A stretch of 64,000 nt of DNA. It comes from Ahniella affigens. Lineage in GTDB: Bacteria; Pseudomonadota; Gammaproteobacteria; Xanthomonadales; Ahniellaceae. The notes below the pieces were generated by a model. That model saw only the letters and a program-made list of their open reading frames with translations, had not been told where the DNA came from and did not search any database. Position numbers and translations under genes: made by a program. Positions 7,709-15,598 of the stretch are shown here, in pieces (position 1 is the first letter of the stretch; each line of letters opens with the position of its first letter). Location of the stretch: assembly GCF_003015185.1 (NCBI RefSeq), contig NZ_CP027860.1, positions 1,612,001 through 1,676,000 of the forward strand. Reading direction: 5' to 3'.

Positions 7709-8994
7709 GAGGTTGTAGAAGAATCCATTTGTGCGACCGGCGAGCGCTCACGAGGCCTCTCGCTGCATCGTTGCGGCGATAGGCTGTGTCGCATGCGGTC
7801 CAGATCCACTTGATGATCGTGACTCCGCCAGTACTTCCGTGCGCGCTCAGGCGGAATTTGCAGTGTCTTGAGTCGACCTCACGGCGCCTTTCTGGGCTTC
7901 GCCCACTTCTAGTTGTTGTGCACCAGGACGTATCGATTCCATTGCTCATTGACCTTTCGCTGGCCGCGAAGGTTGAGTCGGGCAAGCTCCTTGTTGTGAC
8001 GGAGATTGCCGAACTCTGGTTCGACGGTGGCGAAGCACCGGCTGTATTCCTGCTGACCTCGATCACTATCGATGCGCTCGCGCATCGTCTGCGTGTGGGT
8101 CGCCGCCGGCTTCCTGCTGAGCACCGCGACTGGGCGCACCGTCGTCGTGTCCGGCTTGCGGAAGCACTGAGCGCGCAGTGCACAATCCGAGCAGGCCGAA
8201 AGTTGCGCGCGGAGTCTAATGCTCGGTCGACTCGTTGCCTGGCAGATTCAACTTCCGAATCGAACCGCGTGCCCCGTCGCGATCGGCGGGATGGGCATTC
8301 AGCCAACCGCGCATCCGAGTCGCTTCCTGTGTCATCCGCGCAATCGGTTCGGCGACCTCGTCTTCCGCGCCGTCGCGCCGGGAATCATCGTTCTGACGAT
8401 GTCGGTCCAGCATCTGCTTCGAGACACGTTCAAGCTGCTCGGCTTTCGCCAGAAACTCGGCTCGTGTGCCGGAGCGGTACTTCGTTCCGTTGGCGGGAAA
8501 CCTCACGCCATCGATGGCGAACATCTCTTGGCTGATCAATCCATCCTTGCCGACAATCATCAGAAGCTGCGCGGACACCGACGCGATCGCATCACGCGAG
8601 CGAGTGACGAAGTCGGCCATCATCGTGAAGTGCGGCTTGGCGTCGCCGGTGATCGCGATGAAAGAGGCGTTGTCGCAGCACGCCCGTTCAATGGCGCAAG
8701 CGCTGACGATTCCTTGCGAGTAGGCCAGCAGCACTGCCTTCAATAGCATCGACGGCGCATGTGCAGTCGCATTGGTCTGGTCGTTCCGGAAGTGCCGGTC
8801 GAATCCAGACAAGTCCAATACATCCACCAGATGGTACGTCGCATGGGCAAACGAACCCGGCACCAGCTGATCTTCCAGCACCACCGGCAAGAAACGCGGG
8901 CTCATGTCGACATACTTGTGACGTGCCGCTGCCGACTCCCTTGCGCTCAATCACCAAAAAAAGGCAAGATCTAGACCACTTTTTCCACAGCCTC
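7709..8994 (-). mobile_element. Deleted IS1182-like element inserted in an attC core
   Basis: Left terminus GAGGTTGTAGAAGAATCC, right terminus (reverse complement) GAGGCTGTGGAAAAAGTGG, flanked by GTT on both sides (7706-7708, 8995-8997). The right flank continues as GTTAGAC, a typical attC core, so the element sits in an attC. The length of about 1286 bp is short for an IS1182 element and its transposase is broken. Confidence 0.72.
7909..8950 (-). pseudogene. IS1182-family transposase, deleted/nonsense
   Basis: The frame 8950-8216 encodes the N-terminal half of an IS1182-type transposase (LVPGSFAHATYHLVD, LKAVLLAYSQGIVSA, then ISQEMFAIDGVRFPANG). It ends at a stop after NESTEH. The C-terminal part reappears in 8139-7909, with RIDSDRGQQEYSRCF and EPEFGNLRHNKELARL, hallmarks of the family's end, preceded by a CxxC...C...R motif. 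The central catalytic part is missing. It cannot make an active transposase. Confidence 0.85.
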
Positions 8995-9019
8995 GTTAGA
9001 CATCGGAGACAAGCTGGGC

Positions 9020-9475
9020 ATGATCACTACCGGATCGATCACTCGCGACGTCGCCGCTAGTCGATTTGAGTTTCTTGGTGAGCGCTTTCGTGGTCGGCGT
9101 ACTGCCATCAAGAATTTCACTCACGCCGCACCTGAGTTTGTGTTTTGGATCTTCCCGGACGGGCGGCTCTTCGACGCTAAGGACGCGCACCGGCGGAATG
9201 TGCCCCGAGGCTACGAGTGGATCATCGATGACGAGCCAAATTACGGGGGATTTCTTCGCGGCCGAGTAGTTCGGTCAGTCGACCGGTTTCAATTGATAGT
9301 TGTCTATTGCCAAGAAGAAGCATTGGCTAGGCCATGCGAGTCCCTGAGCCAGTTCCTTTGCGGCATTTCGAGCTTACCCGTCCCACTTGACCATGAAGCC
9401 CTGGTGGTGAGTGACAACGGCGACATTTATGGAACTATCAATGATCTCCAAAACCGTGCAAGCGCCGATGCCTAG
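9020..9475 (+). CDS. Hypothetical cassette protein, 151 aa
   Basis: A GGAGA ribosome-binding site precedes the ATG, 18 bp after the attC core restored at GTTAGAC. Soluble, with the segment APEFVFWIFPDGRLFDAKDAHRRN and GYEWIIDDEP suggesting a small alpha/beta domain. No named family is recognised. Its TAG lies in GCCTAGC (9470-9476), a variant attC core. Confidence 0.72.
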   Translation: MITTGSITRDVAASRFEFLGERFRGRRTAIKNFTHAAPEFVFWIFPDGRLFDAKDAHRRNVPRGYEWIIDDEPNYGGFLRGRVVRSVDRFQLIVVYCQEEALARPCESLSQFLCGISSLPVPLDHEALVVSDNGDIYGTINDLQNRASADA

Positions 9476-9580
9476 CCCTTCCATGGGGTTTGCGGGCCGT
9501 CAGGATTGATGCAGGGCGCCTTGGCAAAGCATGCACCGTGGATTTGCCTTTATTTCAAGTGAAATGCGCGCAGAATTGCA

Positions 9581-9670
9581 GACTAACTGTGCATTCAAAC
9601 GGACAGTCGGGCGTATACTTTGCGCGGCCATTCATTCGCGGCCGGCTGCCGCTCAATTCAGAGGATAGGC
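9581..9670 (+). other. attC site 16
   Basis: GACTAAC (9581-9587), GCATTCAAACGGACAGTCGGG arm, GCGGCCGGCTGCCGCTCAATTCAGAG arm, GATAGGC (9664-9670). The 105 bp upstream (9476-9580) have no gene; their last 90 bp resemble 3340-3430 in front of attC 7. Confidence 0.85.
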
Positions 9671-9677
9671 GCTGCTC

Positions 9678-10139
9678 ATGTCACTTTCAACAGTTCGTGG
9701 CGATCTCCTGCAGTTGGCCAGAGCAGGTCAATTCGATGTCGTCATTCATGGCTGCAACTGCCAATGCCAAATGGGGAAGGGCATTGCACTGGCAATCAAG
9801 AGCGAGTTCCCGGAGGCGTATGAGGCTGACCAAGCCACGCTCAAGGGTTTACAAGCAAAGCTTGGAACCATTTCGGTCGCCCAGATCCATCGACCAAGTT
9901 TCAGCTTCACCATCGTCAACGCATACACGCAGTTTCATTGGCGGGGGTCGGGCGTCAAGGCAGACTACGAGGCGATCCGTAGCGCTATGCGTTTGGTGAA
10001 GCAGCGCTTCTCAGGCAAACGCATCGGGTATCCAAAGCTTGGCGCGGGTCTTGCCGGTGGCGACTGGTCGACCATCTCCTTGATCATTGAAGAGGAGCTT
10101 GCAGGCGAAGATCACCGCTATGTTGAGTACGCTGTCTAA
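9678..10139 (+). CDS. Macro-domain protein (gene cassette)
   Basis: A 153-residue macro domain. DVVIHGCNCQCQMGKGIALAI is the ADP-ribose-binding loop 1 (the usual NxxN/GxGxA pattern written as NCQCQMGKGIA), and RIGYPKLGAGLAGGDW is loop 2. This subfamily (ADP-ribose-1''-phosphate phosphatase/Poa1p, DarG-like) removes or binds ADP-ribose. No DarT-like toxin is adjacent, so a stand-alone deacylase or phosphatase role is likelier than antitoxin. The TAA lies in GTCTAAC. Confidence 0.9.
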   Translation: MSLSTVRGDLLQLARAGQFDVVIHGCNCQCQMGKGIALAIKSEFPEAYEADQATLKGLQAKLGTISVAQIHRPSFSFTIVNAYTQFHWRGSGVKADYEAIRSAMRLVKQRFSGKRIGYPKLGAGLAGGDWSTISLIIEEELAGEDHRYVEYAV

Positions 10140-10295
10140 CACCTTAATCGAGGGGATGTCATCGGGGCAGTCTGTGGTTCCAAGTCTGTTGTGCGTGGAT
10201 TTGTCGCCAAACGGTTCATTCAAGCGGGCCGCCGGGCGTATACTTTGCATATCCAGACTTTCGCGGGCGGCCGCCGCTCAATTCAATCGTTAGGG
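10134..10295 (+). other. attC site 17 (extended)
   Basis: A first core GTCTAAC (10134-10140) ends the macro-domain gene. The recognisable attC palindrome runs from about GCCAAAC (10205) through TTCATTCAAGCGGGCCGCCGGG and GCGGGCGGCCGCCGCTCAATTCA to GTTAGGG (10289-10295). Confidence 0.8.
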
Positions 10296-10299
10296 TGCA

Positions 10300-10758
10300 A
10301 TGAACATCTGGCTTGCAGGACTCGCTGCAGTTTTGGTCCAACCGCTCATCGTTCTGCTTCGCCTGTTGCCTGACTTCGTTGGTTCCTCGGGGTCACTGCG
10401 CGGGTTCGGGTCTGTGCTTCTTGTTATAATTGTTGTTGCCGCTTCAGTTGTTTTGATTTTCGGGATTCCAGTCTTCCTGATTCTCCGTCGAATAAAGCGC
10501 GTGGGCTGGGTGTCGCTCGGAGTTTCGGGCGCGCTGCTTGGAGGAATGCTGGCTGCATTTTCCTGGCCACGCACAATCGATGGGTATTCTGCGGGGCACA
10601 CATTGCATGGCAAGTTTGTCGCCACGTATGTAGATGGTGTTCCCACCACCTACGCCTGGCTAACATACGGCGAGAGCGTTCTCTGGTTCGCAATGCATGG
10701 CTTGATTGGGGCGCTGGTCTTCTGGGCTGTATGGCGAGTGCGAGAGCGCCCAAAGTAA
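10300..10758 (+). CDS. Polytopic membrane protein (gene cassette), 152 aa
   Basis: ATG 5 bp after attC. Four hydrophobic stretches: about residues 4-24, 35-62, 69-88 and 126-147, with an intervening periplasmic-looking loop GHTLHGKFVATYVDGVPTT. No transporter motif is recognised. Confidence 0.72.
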   Translation: MNIWLAGLAAVLVQPLIVLLRLLPDFVGSSGSLRGFGSVLLVIIVVAASVVLIFGIPVFLILRRIKRVGWVSLGVSGALLGGMLAAFSWPRTIDGYSAGHTLHGKFVATYVDGVPTTYAWLTYGESVLWFAMHGLIGALVFWAVWRVRERPK

Positions 10759-10804
10759 TTGTTCCGGCCGACGCCTTTGGCGCGGCTCAATTCAGACCAT
10801 GGGC
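10753..10804 (+). other. attC site 18 (short, degenerate)
   Basis: AAGTAAT at the stop codon, then CCGGCCGACGCC/GGCGCGGCTCAATTCAGAC and CATGGGC where GTTAGGC is expected. The right arm CGGCTCAATTCAGAC is the same as in canonical sites here. Confidence 0.5.
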
Positions 10805-10816
10805 GTCACATAGAGC

Positions 10817-11278
10817 ATGAGAATATCGCTAGTCATCTTGATTCTGGGCATCGCGGCAGTCGCTACGTTGGCCTATTTTCATGGCGGTCGTCTGCCGCGT
10901 GAGTATCGGGAGCGTTCATGCCAGGGCCGCGGCTGGCGGAAAGCATTCCCTTTGGCAACGAAGCAGCAAGTCCGGGAGTTTCTTTCAGTCTTTGTGTCGG
11001 CGTTTGCATTCGACGAGTGCGAGAGACTCAAGCTATCGCCAGCGGACCAGGTTCTGAATATCTATAGGGCACAGTATCCAAGCCGCCTGCAGCCCGACGC
11101 AATGGAACTTGAAACACTGGCGCTTGATTTTGAGCGGCATTACAGGCAGAGGCTCGAAATGCTGTGGAACGACGATCTCACTCTGGGCGATCTGTTTCGC
11201 CACACGCTTGAACAAAGTGGCGTAGCGAATCGAGGCCAACCAAGCCATCGAGCGGACAGCTTGCCGGCAAAGCCTTAG
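10817..11278 (+). CDS. Membrane-anchored hypothetical cassette protein, 153 aa
   Basis: An N-terminal hydrophobic segment (MRISLVILILGIAAVATLAY) serves as signal anchor; the rest is hydrophilic and mostly helical (ATKQQVREFLSVFVSAF, ALDFERHYRQRLEML). No known motif. Starts 13 bp after the degenerate attC. Confidence 0.65.
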   Translation: MRISLVILILGIAAVATLAYFHGGRLPREYRERSCQGRGWRKAFPLATKQQVREFLSVFVSAFAFDECERLKLSPADQVLNIYRAQYPSRLQPDAMELETLALDFERHYRQRLEMLWNDDLTLGDLFRHTLEQSGVANRGQPSHRADSLPAKP

Positions 11279-11315
11279 AGCCACCGATCATGTCCAACTG
11301 TTGATTTCAGCCACA

Positions 11316-11528
11316 ATGACAAGCTGCGAGCGCTACGAACTATGGCAAGAGCAAGATGGACTAACGTTCTTTGCGGCATCAAACCACGGAGCCTGCCGAT
11401 TGCTGTCTGGCTCAGCGACTCTCATATGGTCTTGCATTGTGGGGCCATGGATGGAGGCGAAGCGTCTCATGCACGCGCATCTCGGCTGAGAGCCGTATGT
11501 TCCAATGTCTCGTTCGCGGGACTACTAA
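11316..11528 (+). pseudogene. Cassette gene split by TGA, probably Trp-to-stop
   Basis: ATG 11316 opens MTSCERYELWQEQDGLTFF and runs 57 codons to TGA 11487-11489 after HAHLG. The same frame continues EPYVPMSRSRDY to TAA 11526-11528 in a degenerate attC core. In the family I recall (small cassette proteins ending LGWEPYxPM) a tryptophan follows LG, so TGG to TGA is the likely change. The truncated 57-residue product might still be made. The GTCCAAC at 11292-11298 may be a remnant attC core in front of it. Confidence 0.6.
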
Positions 11529-11612
11529 ATATGTGTTCAAGCCAACTGTGCAGGCTATACTTCCGAGAGCTGTTAGTCCGCGCACAAGCGGCGACTTAAC
11601 AAGGCGTCAGAT
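11524..11612 (+). other. attC site 20 (degenerate cores)
   Basis: ACTAAAT (11524-11530), TGTGTTCAAGCCAACTGTGC arm, GCGGCGACTTAACAAGG arm, GTCAGAT (11606-11612). Size and arms match the canonical sites. Confidence 0.65.
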
Positions 11613-11616
11613 TTCT

Positions 11617-12063
11617 ATGTTGAACTTGCGAATTGCATTGCTCACATTCTTGTCAATCCAAATCTGTGCCTGTGCCTCTGTCTCAAAACAAAAGGCGTAT
11701 GAGAAGATGGTGACGGAATTTCGTGACCGACTCGAGCTACTGTCCGGCGCTGAGTCGGAAGATTGCGGTAGCTTCGGACGGGGTGAAGACGGAAACGTGG
11801 AAGTGGCGTGCGCAAATGGGGCAATGGCAGCTGGAAAGGCATTTCGGCTCTATGGAAGAGATCTTGGGATAGACTCGATTTTGTACAAAGGGGTCGCGGT
11901 TGACGCTTCTGGGAAGATGTTCCTGGTTGTCGGTGATTCGGATCGACACGGCGGGGGTTCGTGGCGGGCTCATCCGGCCGTTTCTTCGTTCAGCTGCGAG
12001 ACGCGCAGCGGTGTCTTCACACCCGAAAACGTGTTTGAATGCGTTGGTCGCAAAGAGCAATAG
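11617..12063 (+). CDS. Lipoprotein (gene cassette), 148 aa
   Basis: I chose ATG 11617, 4 bp after attC, because it opens a signal peptide MLNLRIALLTFLSIQICACAS with a cysteine lipobox (QICAC, acylated Cys about 18 or 20). The mature domain is small, glycine-rich and contains paired cysteines (EDCGSF, VACANG, FSCETR, FECVG). The frame upstream of this ATG only translates attC sequence. Function unknown. Confidence 0.72.
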   Translation: MLNLRIALLTFLSIQICACASVSKQKAYEKMVTEFRDRLELLSGAESEDCGSFGRGEDGNVEVACANGAMAAGKAFRLYGRDLGIDSILYKGVAVDASGKMFLVVGDSDRHGGGSWRAHPAVSSFSCETRSGVFTPENVFECVGRKEQ

Positions 12064-12119
12064 CTGTGCTTTCAAGCCGACCGTGGAACCGGCTTTTCGC
12101 GCAGGCCACGCAACGCTGC

Positions 12120-12152
12120 CGACGCGACTTATTGCGTCGCTCTGCGTTTTTT
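12120..12152 (+). terminator. Weak intrinsic terminator
   Basis: CGACGC / GCGTCG stem around GACTTATT, then 7 bases and a run of six T. It follows the lipoprotein cassette and a degenerate attC arm (TGCTTTCAAGCCGACC at about 12067) and precedes the IS3 element. Confidence 0.45.
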
Positions 12153-12268
12153 GCCCGTGAGGTCTAGGGTATGAGCATGCCTCGATACATCGAGCTAAGG
12201 CCCCCTACGTCAGACTAGTTGTCGCCTCGATAGAATTCCCAACCCCTGGGGCGATAGGAAGATGAGCA

Positions 12269-12742
12269 GTGGCCAGATACGGACAAGGATTCAAAGACAG
12301 AGCAGTGGCCAGATTGTTGCCGCCGGAGAGCAGTTCGATTGAGGTGGTTTCGGAGGCGGTCGGCGTGTCGGTTTCGACACTTGAGCGGTGGTTGAAGGAC
12401 GCGCAAGCGAAACCGGCGATGGTGCGCTCGTGGACGGCTGCAGCGAGGTTGGAAGCCGTGATCGTGACGGCAGCGATGAATGAAGCCGACAAGGCGGCTT
12501 GGTGCCGGTCTCAGGGCGTGTATGTGACGGATCTGGAGCAGTGGCGCAGCAATGCGATGACGGCGTTGGCATCGCCTGATGAAGCGCGAGCGAGCCCACA
12601 AGCGACGCGCGCGGACCGGAAGCGGATCAAGGAGCTTGAGCGAGATCTGGCGCGGAAGGAACGCGCACTGGCGGAGACAGCGGCGTTACTGGTGCTATCA
12701 AAAAAAGTGGCGGCGATCTTCAACAAGGGCGAGGTCGAATGA
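12269..12742 (+). CDS. IS3-family transposase OrfA
   Basis: A 157-residue protein with a helix-turn-helix (SSSIEVVSEAVGVSVSTLERWL, about 21-42) and a C-terminal coiled coil (RIKELERDLARKERALAETAA) of leucine-zipper type, as in IS3 OrfA. GTG start with GGAAG upstream. An A7-G stretch (12700-12707) gives the slippery heptamer AAAAAAG; a -1 shift there enters the orfB frame, which is open, so an OrfAB fusion could be made. It overlaps orfB by ATGA. Confidence 0.85.
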   Translation: MARYGQGFKDRAVARLLPPESSSIEVVSEAVGVSVSTLERWLKDAQAKPAMVRSWTAAARLEAVIVTAAMNEADKAAWCRSQGVYVTDLEQWRSNAMTALASPDEARASPQATRADRKRIKELERDLARKERALAETAALLVLSKKVAAIFNKGEVE

Positions 12743-13842
12743 TCGACTTCGAGGATCGCCAAGCCCTGGTCCAGGACATTCAGGCAGCGCACACGAAAGG
12801 CGCTCGTTTGCATGCTGTCTGCGAGATCGTTGGAATCGACATCCGAACGCTGCAGCGTTGGAAGAAGATGCGGCCAAACAGCGATGTGCCGATCCCCGCG
12901 GATGGCCGCATCAACGCAGAACGGCCGACGCTGCCTCAGGCATTGACGGCTGATCAGCGCGAGTTGGTGCTGCGCGTCGCCAATGAGCCGCGGTTCGCTG
13001 ATCTACCACCCGCGCGCATCGTGCCTCAGTTGGCGGACGAAGGCGTGTACGTGGCCAGCGAGTCGACGTTCTACCGCGTCTTGCATGCGCATCAGCAAAT
13101 GGCACATCGGGGCCGAGCCAAGGCGTCGTCGCCACGTCGCCCACCAACCACGCACATCGCCACGGCACCAGGCCAAGTTTGGTGCTGGGACATGACCTAT
13201 TTGCCGGCCGATGTCCAAGGCCAGTGGTTCTACCTGTATCTGATCCTGGATCTTTACAGCCGCAAAATTGTAGGCTGGGAAGTGCATGCCAACGATGACG
13301 CCGACTACGCCGCACATCTGGTTCGACGGACTGCCTTGGCTGAAGGCATCGCAACACACACCACCAAGCCGGTCTTGCATGGCGATAATGGTTCGACGCT
13401 AAAAGCGACCACGGTCTTGGCCATGCTGCAATGGCTTGGCGTGAAACCCTCGTACTCGCGCCCGCGCGTGAGCGACGACAACGCCTTTGTCGAGTCACTG
13501 TTCCGCACCGCCAAGTACCGTCCAGAGTTCCCAAGCAAGGGCGTCGCAAACCTTGAGGAAGCGCGCGCCTGGGCAAGTCAGTTCGTGCGCTGGTACAACC
13601 ACGATCACCGCCACAGCGGCATCCGCTATGTCACCCCGGCACAGCGCCACGCTGGCGAAGATGTAACCATTCTTGCGGCACGCAAAGAGGTCTACGAACA
13701 GGCCAAACGCTCGAATCCGGCGCGCTGGTCCGGCAATACACGGGACTGGTCGCACATCAGCAAAGTCGCGCTGAATCCCGAACGCGATGCGAAGGTGCCG
13801 GCGCTATCGCAAAGCCAAGCAGCACAGCGGGCAGCAGCATGA
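12739..13842 (+). CDS. IS3-family transposase OrfB (DDE integrase core)
   Basis: A 367-residue protein with an N-terminal HTH (GARLHAVCEIVGIDIRTLQRW), the HTH_21-like region (RFADLPPARIVPQLADEG) and an rve catalytic core: VWCWDMTYLP (first Asp), VLHGDNGS (second Asp) and SDDNAFVESLFRTAK (Glu). It ends with the typical RWYNHDHRHSGIRYVTPAQRH. All catalytic residues are present, so the element may be active. Confidence 0.92.
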   Translation: MIDFEDRQALVQDIQAAHTKGARLHAVCEIVGIDIRTLQRWKKMRPNSDVPIPADGRINAERPTLPQALTADQRELVLRVANEPRFADLPPARIVPQLADEGVYVASESTFYRVLHAHQQMAHRGRAKASSPRRPPTTHIATAPGQVWCWDMTYLPADVQGQWFYLYLILDLYSRKIVGWEVHANDDADYAAHLVRRTALAEGIATHTTKPVLHGDNGSTLKATTVLAMLQWLGVKPSYSRPRVSDDNAFVESLFRTAKYRPEFPSKGVANLEEARAWASQFVRWYNHDHRHSGIRYVTPAQRHAGEDVTILAARKEVYEQAKRSNPARWSGNTRDWSHISKVALNPERDAKVPALSQSQAAQRAAA

Positions 13843-13917
13843 AGACGGCATCAATGCGTCTCGCCGCGAACAATGACGCCGTGCTCACCAGTCAGCGCGA
13901 GCGCCAGAGGCGACTAA

Positions 13918-14324
13918 AAGGGCGCCTTCTAGCGCCCGTCGACTCTGGTGCCCAGTTCGAACGCGGCTCGGAGGTGCGGCCGGCTACAAGAGCCTAAACA
14001 CGAAGTGCCGAAGTAACGACGCGACAACTACCTTGACATGCACCGAAGGACAGGAAACTGTGACAGCAGCCCCGCATGGACTGCGACGGTCAAGCTATGT
14101 AGGTCGAAGGCTACGGTCTACTCCAATCCGATATCTCGAAGTTTCACGACAGTGAAAGTTAAAGCCACGGGATCTCGCATGCCGACCACAACGCTTAGCC
14201 CTGCAGTAAGTCGGATGACCGGACCTGTACGTGGCGCATGCAACTGCTCGTTGCCGGCTGTCGCTTTACTCGGACGCGAGGCGTGACGACAGTGGGCATA
14301 GCCGGTCAACCTGTAGAGGGCGAC
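13918..14324 (+). other. Gene-poor stretch after the IS3 element
   Basis: Contains GCGGCCGGCTACAAGAGCCTAAAC (about 13978-14000), which looks like a remnant attC arm plus core. An 82-codon frame at 14038-14286 has no convincing composition or start. I see nothing else. Confidence 0.4.
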
Positions 14325-14609
14325 ATGATCAACGTCACAGAGGCCGAGGCGTTGCTCGGTACGCTGTGTGTGAAGTACGGTTTTTGTCTGCCGCCTCTTT
14401 GGCATGCCCGGTTAGTACATTGCCCGCCCAAGTCTGTCGTGAAGTTCACCGACGCCGTGTTCCATGCCGAAGGGCTCGATCCGCGTACTGCCGATAGCTC
14501 GACCTACGCCGCTGTGCGTGCAGAGGTTTGCGCGGCCTTTGAGCGAAGCAGGGCGTCAGCCGCGGTTCTACTGCCTAACCCCTCGTTCGAGCGGAGGGGT
14601 GAGGACTAA
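14325..14609 (+). CDS. Hypothetical cassette protein, 94 aa
   Basis: ATG 14325 starts MINVTEAEALLGTLCVKYGFCL, a helix-rich soluble protein with a DPRTADSSTYAAVRAEV segment. The frame runs through the attC core GCCTAAC (14571-14577) instead of stopping in it, unlike its neighbours, and ends 30 bases later, suggesting a late frameshift or attC decay. Function unknown. Confidence 0.55.
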   Translation: MINVTEAEALLGTLCVKYGFCLPPLWHARLVHCPPKSVVKFTDAVFHAEGLDPRTADSSTYAAVRAEVCAAFERSRASAAVLLPNPSFERRGED

Positions 14610-14617
14610 GATGCTAA

Positions 14618-14716
14618 GGAGCCTCTGAACAAGTTCAGAGGCGATGCGCGCCATGGATGGCCCGCCCAGAATCGAGCACGCAAGTGCTTGATTCTGGAGC
14701 AATGAGTCCGGCACAT
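14618..14716 (+). mobile_element. MITE fragment (one end only)
   Basis: CTAA target then GGAGCCTCTGAACAAGTTC and hairpins H5, H4 and H3 of the family, breaking off after GAGTCCGGCACATTGGC. The opposite terminus is missing. It lies directly in the attC of the preceding cassette. Confidence 0.8.
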
Positions 14717-14924
14717 TGGCAGTGGTCATGTGTTGCAGGCATTGCGCTGGTTTCCCGTGGCGATCCGAGCCGGGTAATTTGCGTTTGGGCATCGGACGCC
14801 ACGCCCAAGCAAACGGATGACGCTTGCAATGGGCCAAAGGCAAGGCAACGCACCTGCTGTTGCGTGCGACGTGGGCTCGCCACCAGCCCAACGTCGAAGT
14901 GCGCGGATCTCCAGACCGACTGTT

Positions 14925-15002
14925 CCGCAACTGCACATCCGGCTATAAGCTTGACCGATACAACCGTCTCCGGCCGGCTGCCGCCGAGTTCATAGGATAG
15001 GT
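14925..15002 (+). other. attC site 23 (partial)
   Basis: Right half clear: CCGGCCGGCTGCCGCCGAGTTCATAG then GATAGGT (14996-15002). The left core is uncertain (TCCGCAAC near 14925). Followed after 6 bp by a start codon. Confidence 0.6.
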
Positions 15003-15008
15003 GACTGA

Positions 15009-15356
15009 ATGAGATCTGCGTCAGTGAAAATCATGTTTCTGATCGCAACGGCGCTGCCAGTGCTCTATGTCGTGGCTTTCATCGCCTTCATGATGTTGAG
15101 CATTCTCAGTCCAGGTAGTGAGATGCCGTTTACCCAAGAGAATTTCGGTTTGATGTTTGTGGCACACTTGCTGGTTATGGTGTGGTCGCTTGGGTTGCTG
15201 GTTTTCTATATCGTTCATCTGTTCAGATCAAGAGCTACACCAGACAGCTACAAAGCCCTTTGGGCGATTCTTTTCTTCTTCGGTGGCCCGTGTGCCATGC
15301 TGGTGTATTGGTTTCTGTGCATTTGGCCCGATGCGGAGTCCAAGACAGTTGCATGA
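15009..15356 (+). CDS. Membrane protein (gene cassette), 115 aa
   Basis: Three hydrophobic segments (about residues 8-33, 49-71, 84-105) with short charged loops. ATG is 6 bp from attC. It resembles small phospholipase_D-nuclease-N-like membrane proteins only in size and layout; I do not assign a family. Confidence 0.65.
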   Translation: MRSASVKIMFLIATALPVLYVVAFIAFMMLSILSPGSEMPFTQENFGLMFVAHLLVMVWSLGLLVFYIVHLFRSRATPDSYKALWAILFFFGGPCAMLVYWFLCIWPDAESKTVA

Positions 15357-15521
15357 CTATTCATTGACGCGTACCCACGAGCGGACGCTTGGCCGATACC
15401 GCGGTCCGCAGCCTCGCTGCGCGTTGCGAACGCCTCAAGCACGCTACTGCGCCATGGGCGGCGCGGAGCGCAAGGGGAATGCGGAAGTGCAGCAACGAAA
15501 TCCTCAACGAGCAGCGCTCGA

Positions 15522-15598
15522 ATGACGTCTCACCCCGCCATCGAGCAGACCGGCAGCAAGCTGCGATGTGCCGCTGCCGCTCATGTCGAACGCTAGGC
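15522..15598 (+). other. attC site 24 (degenerate)
   Basis: GTCTCAC (about 15526), CGAGCAGACCGGCAGC arm pairing with GCCGCTGCCGCTC, GCTAGGC (15592-15598). Confidence 0.6.

Larger units (their letters stand above)
12215..13917 (+). mobile_element. IS3-family insertion sequence
   Basis: It contains orfA and orfB of an IS3-type element. Candidate ends share GTCGCCTC in inverted orientation (TGTCGCCTCGATAG near 12220, CAGAGGCGACTA near 13904-13916); no target duplication is evident, so boundaries are approximate. It separates the last plus-strand lipoprotein cassette from later cassettes. Confidence 0.75.

Noticed and set aside
6519-11489. Selenocysteine or UGA-as-tryptophan recoding in the two TGA-split cassettes
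   Set aside because: No SECIS-like hairpin is evident and other genes use TGA as a normal stop (dapA, phaC); nonsense mutation is simpler.
14038-14286. An 82-codon plus-strand frame after the IS3 element
   Set aside because: No ribosome-binding site, low-complexity Ser/Thr/Arg composition and no position relative to an attC that would support it.
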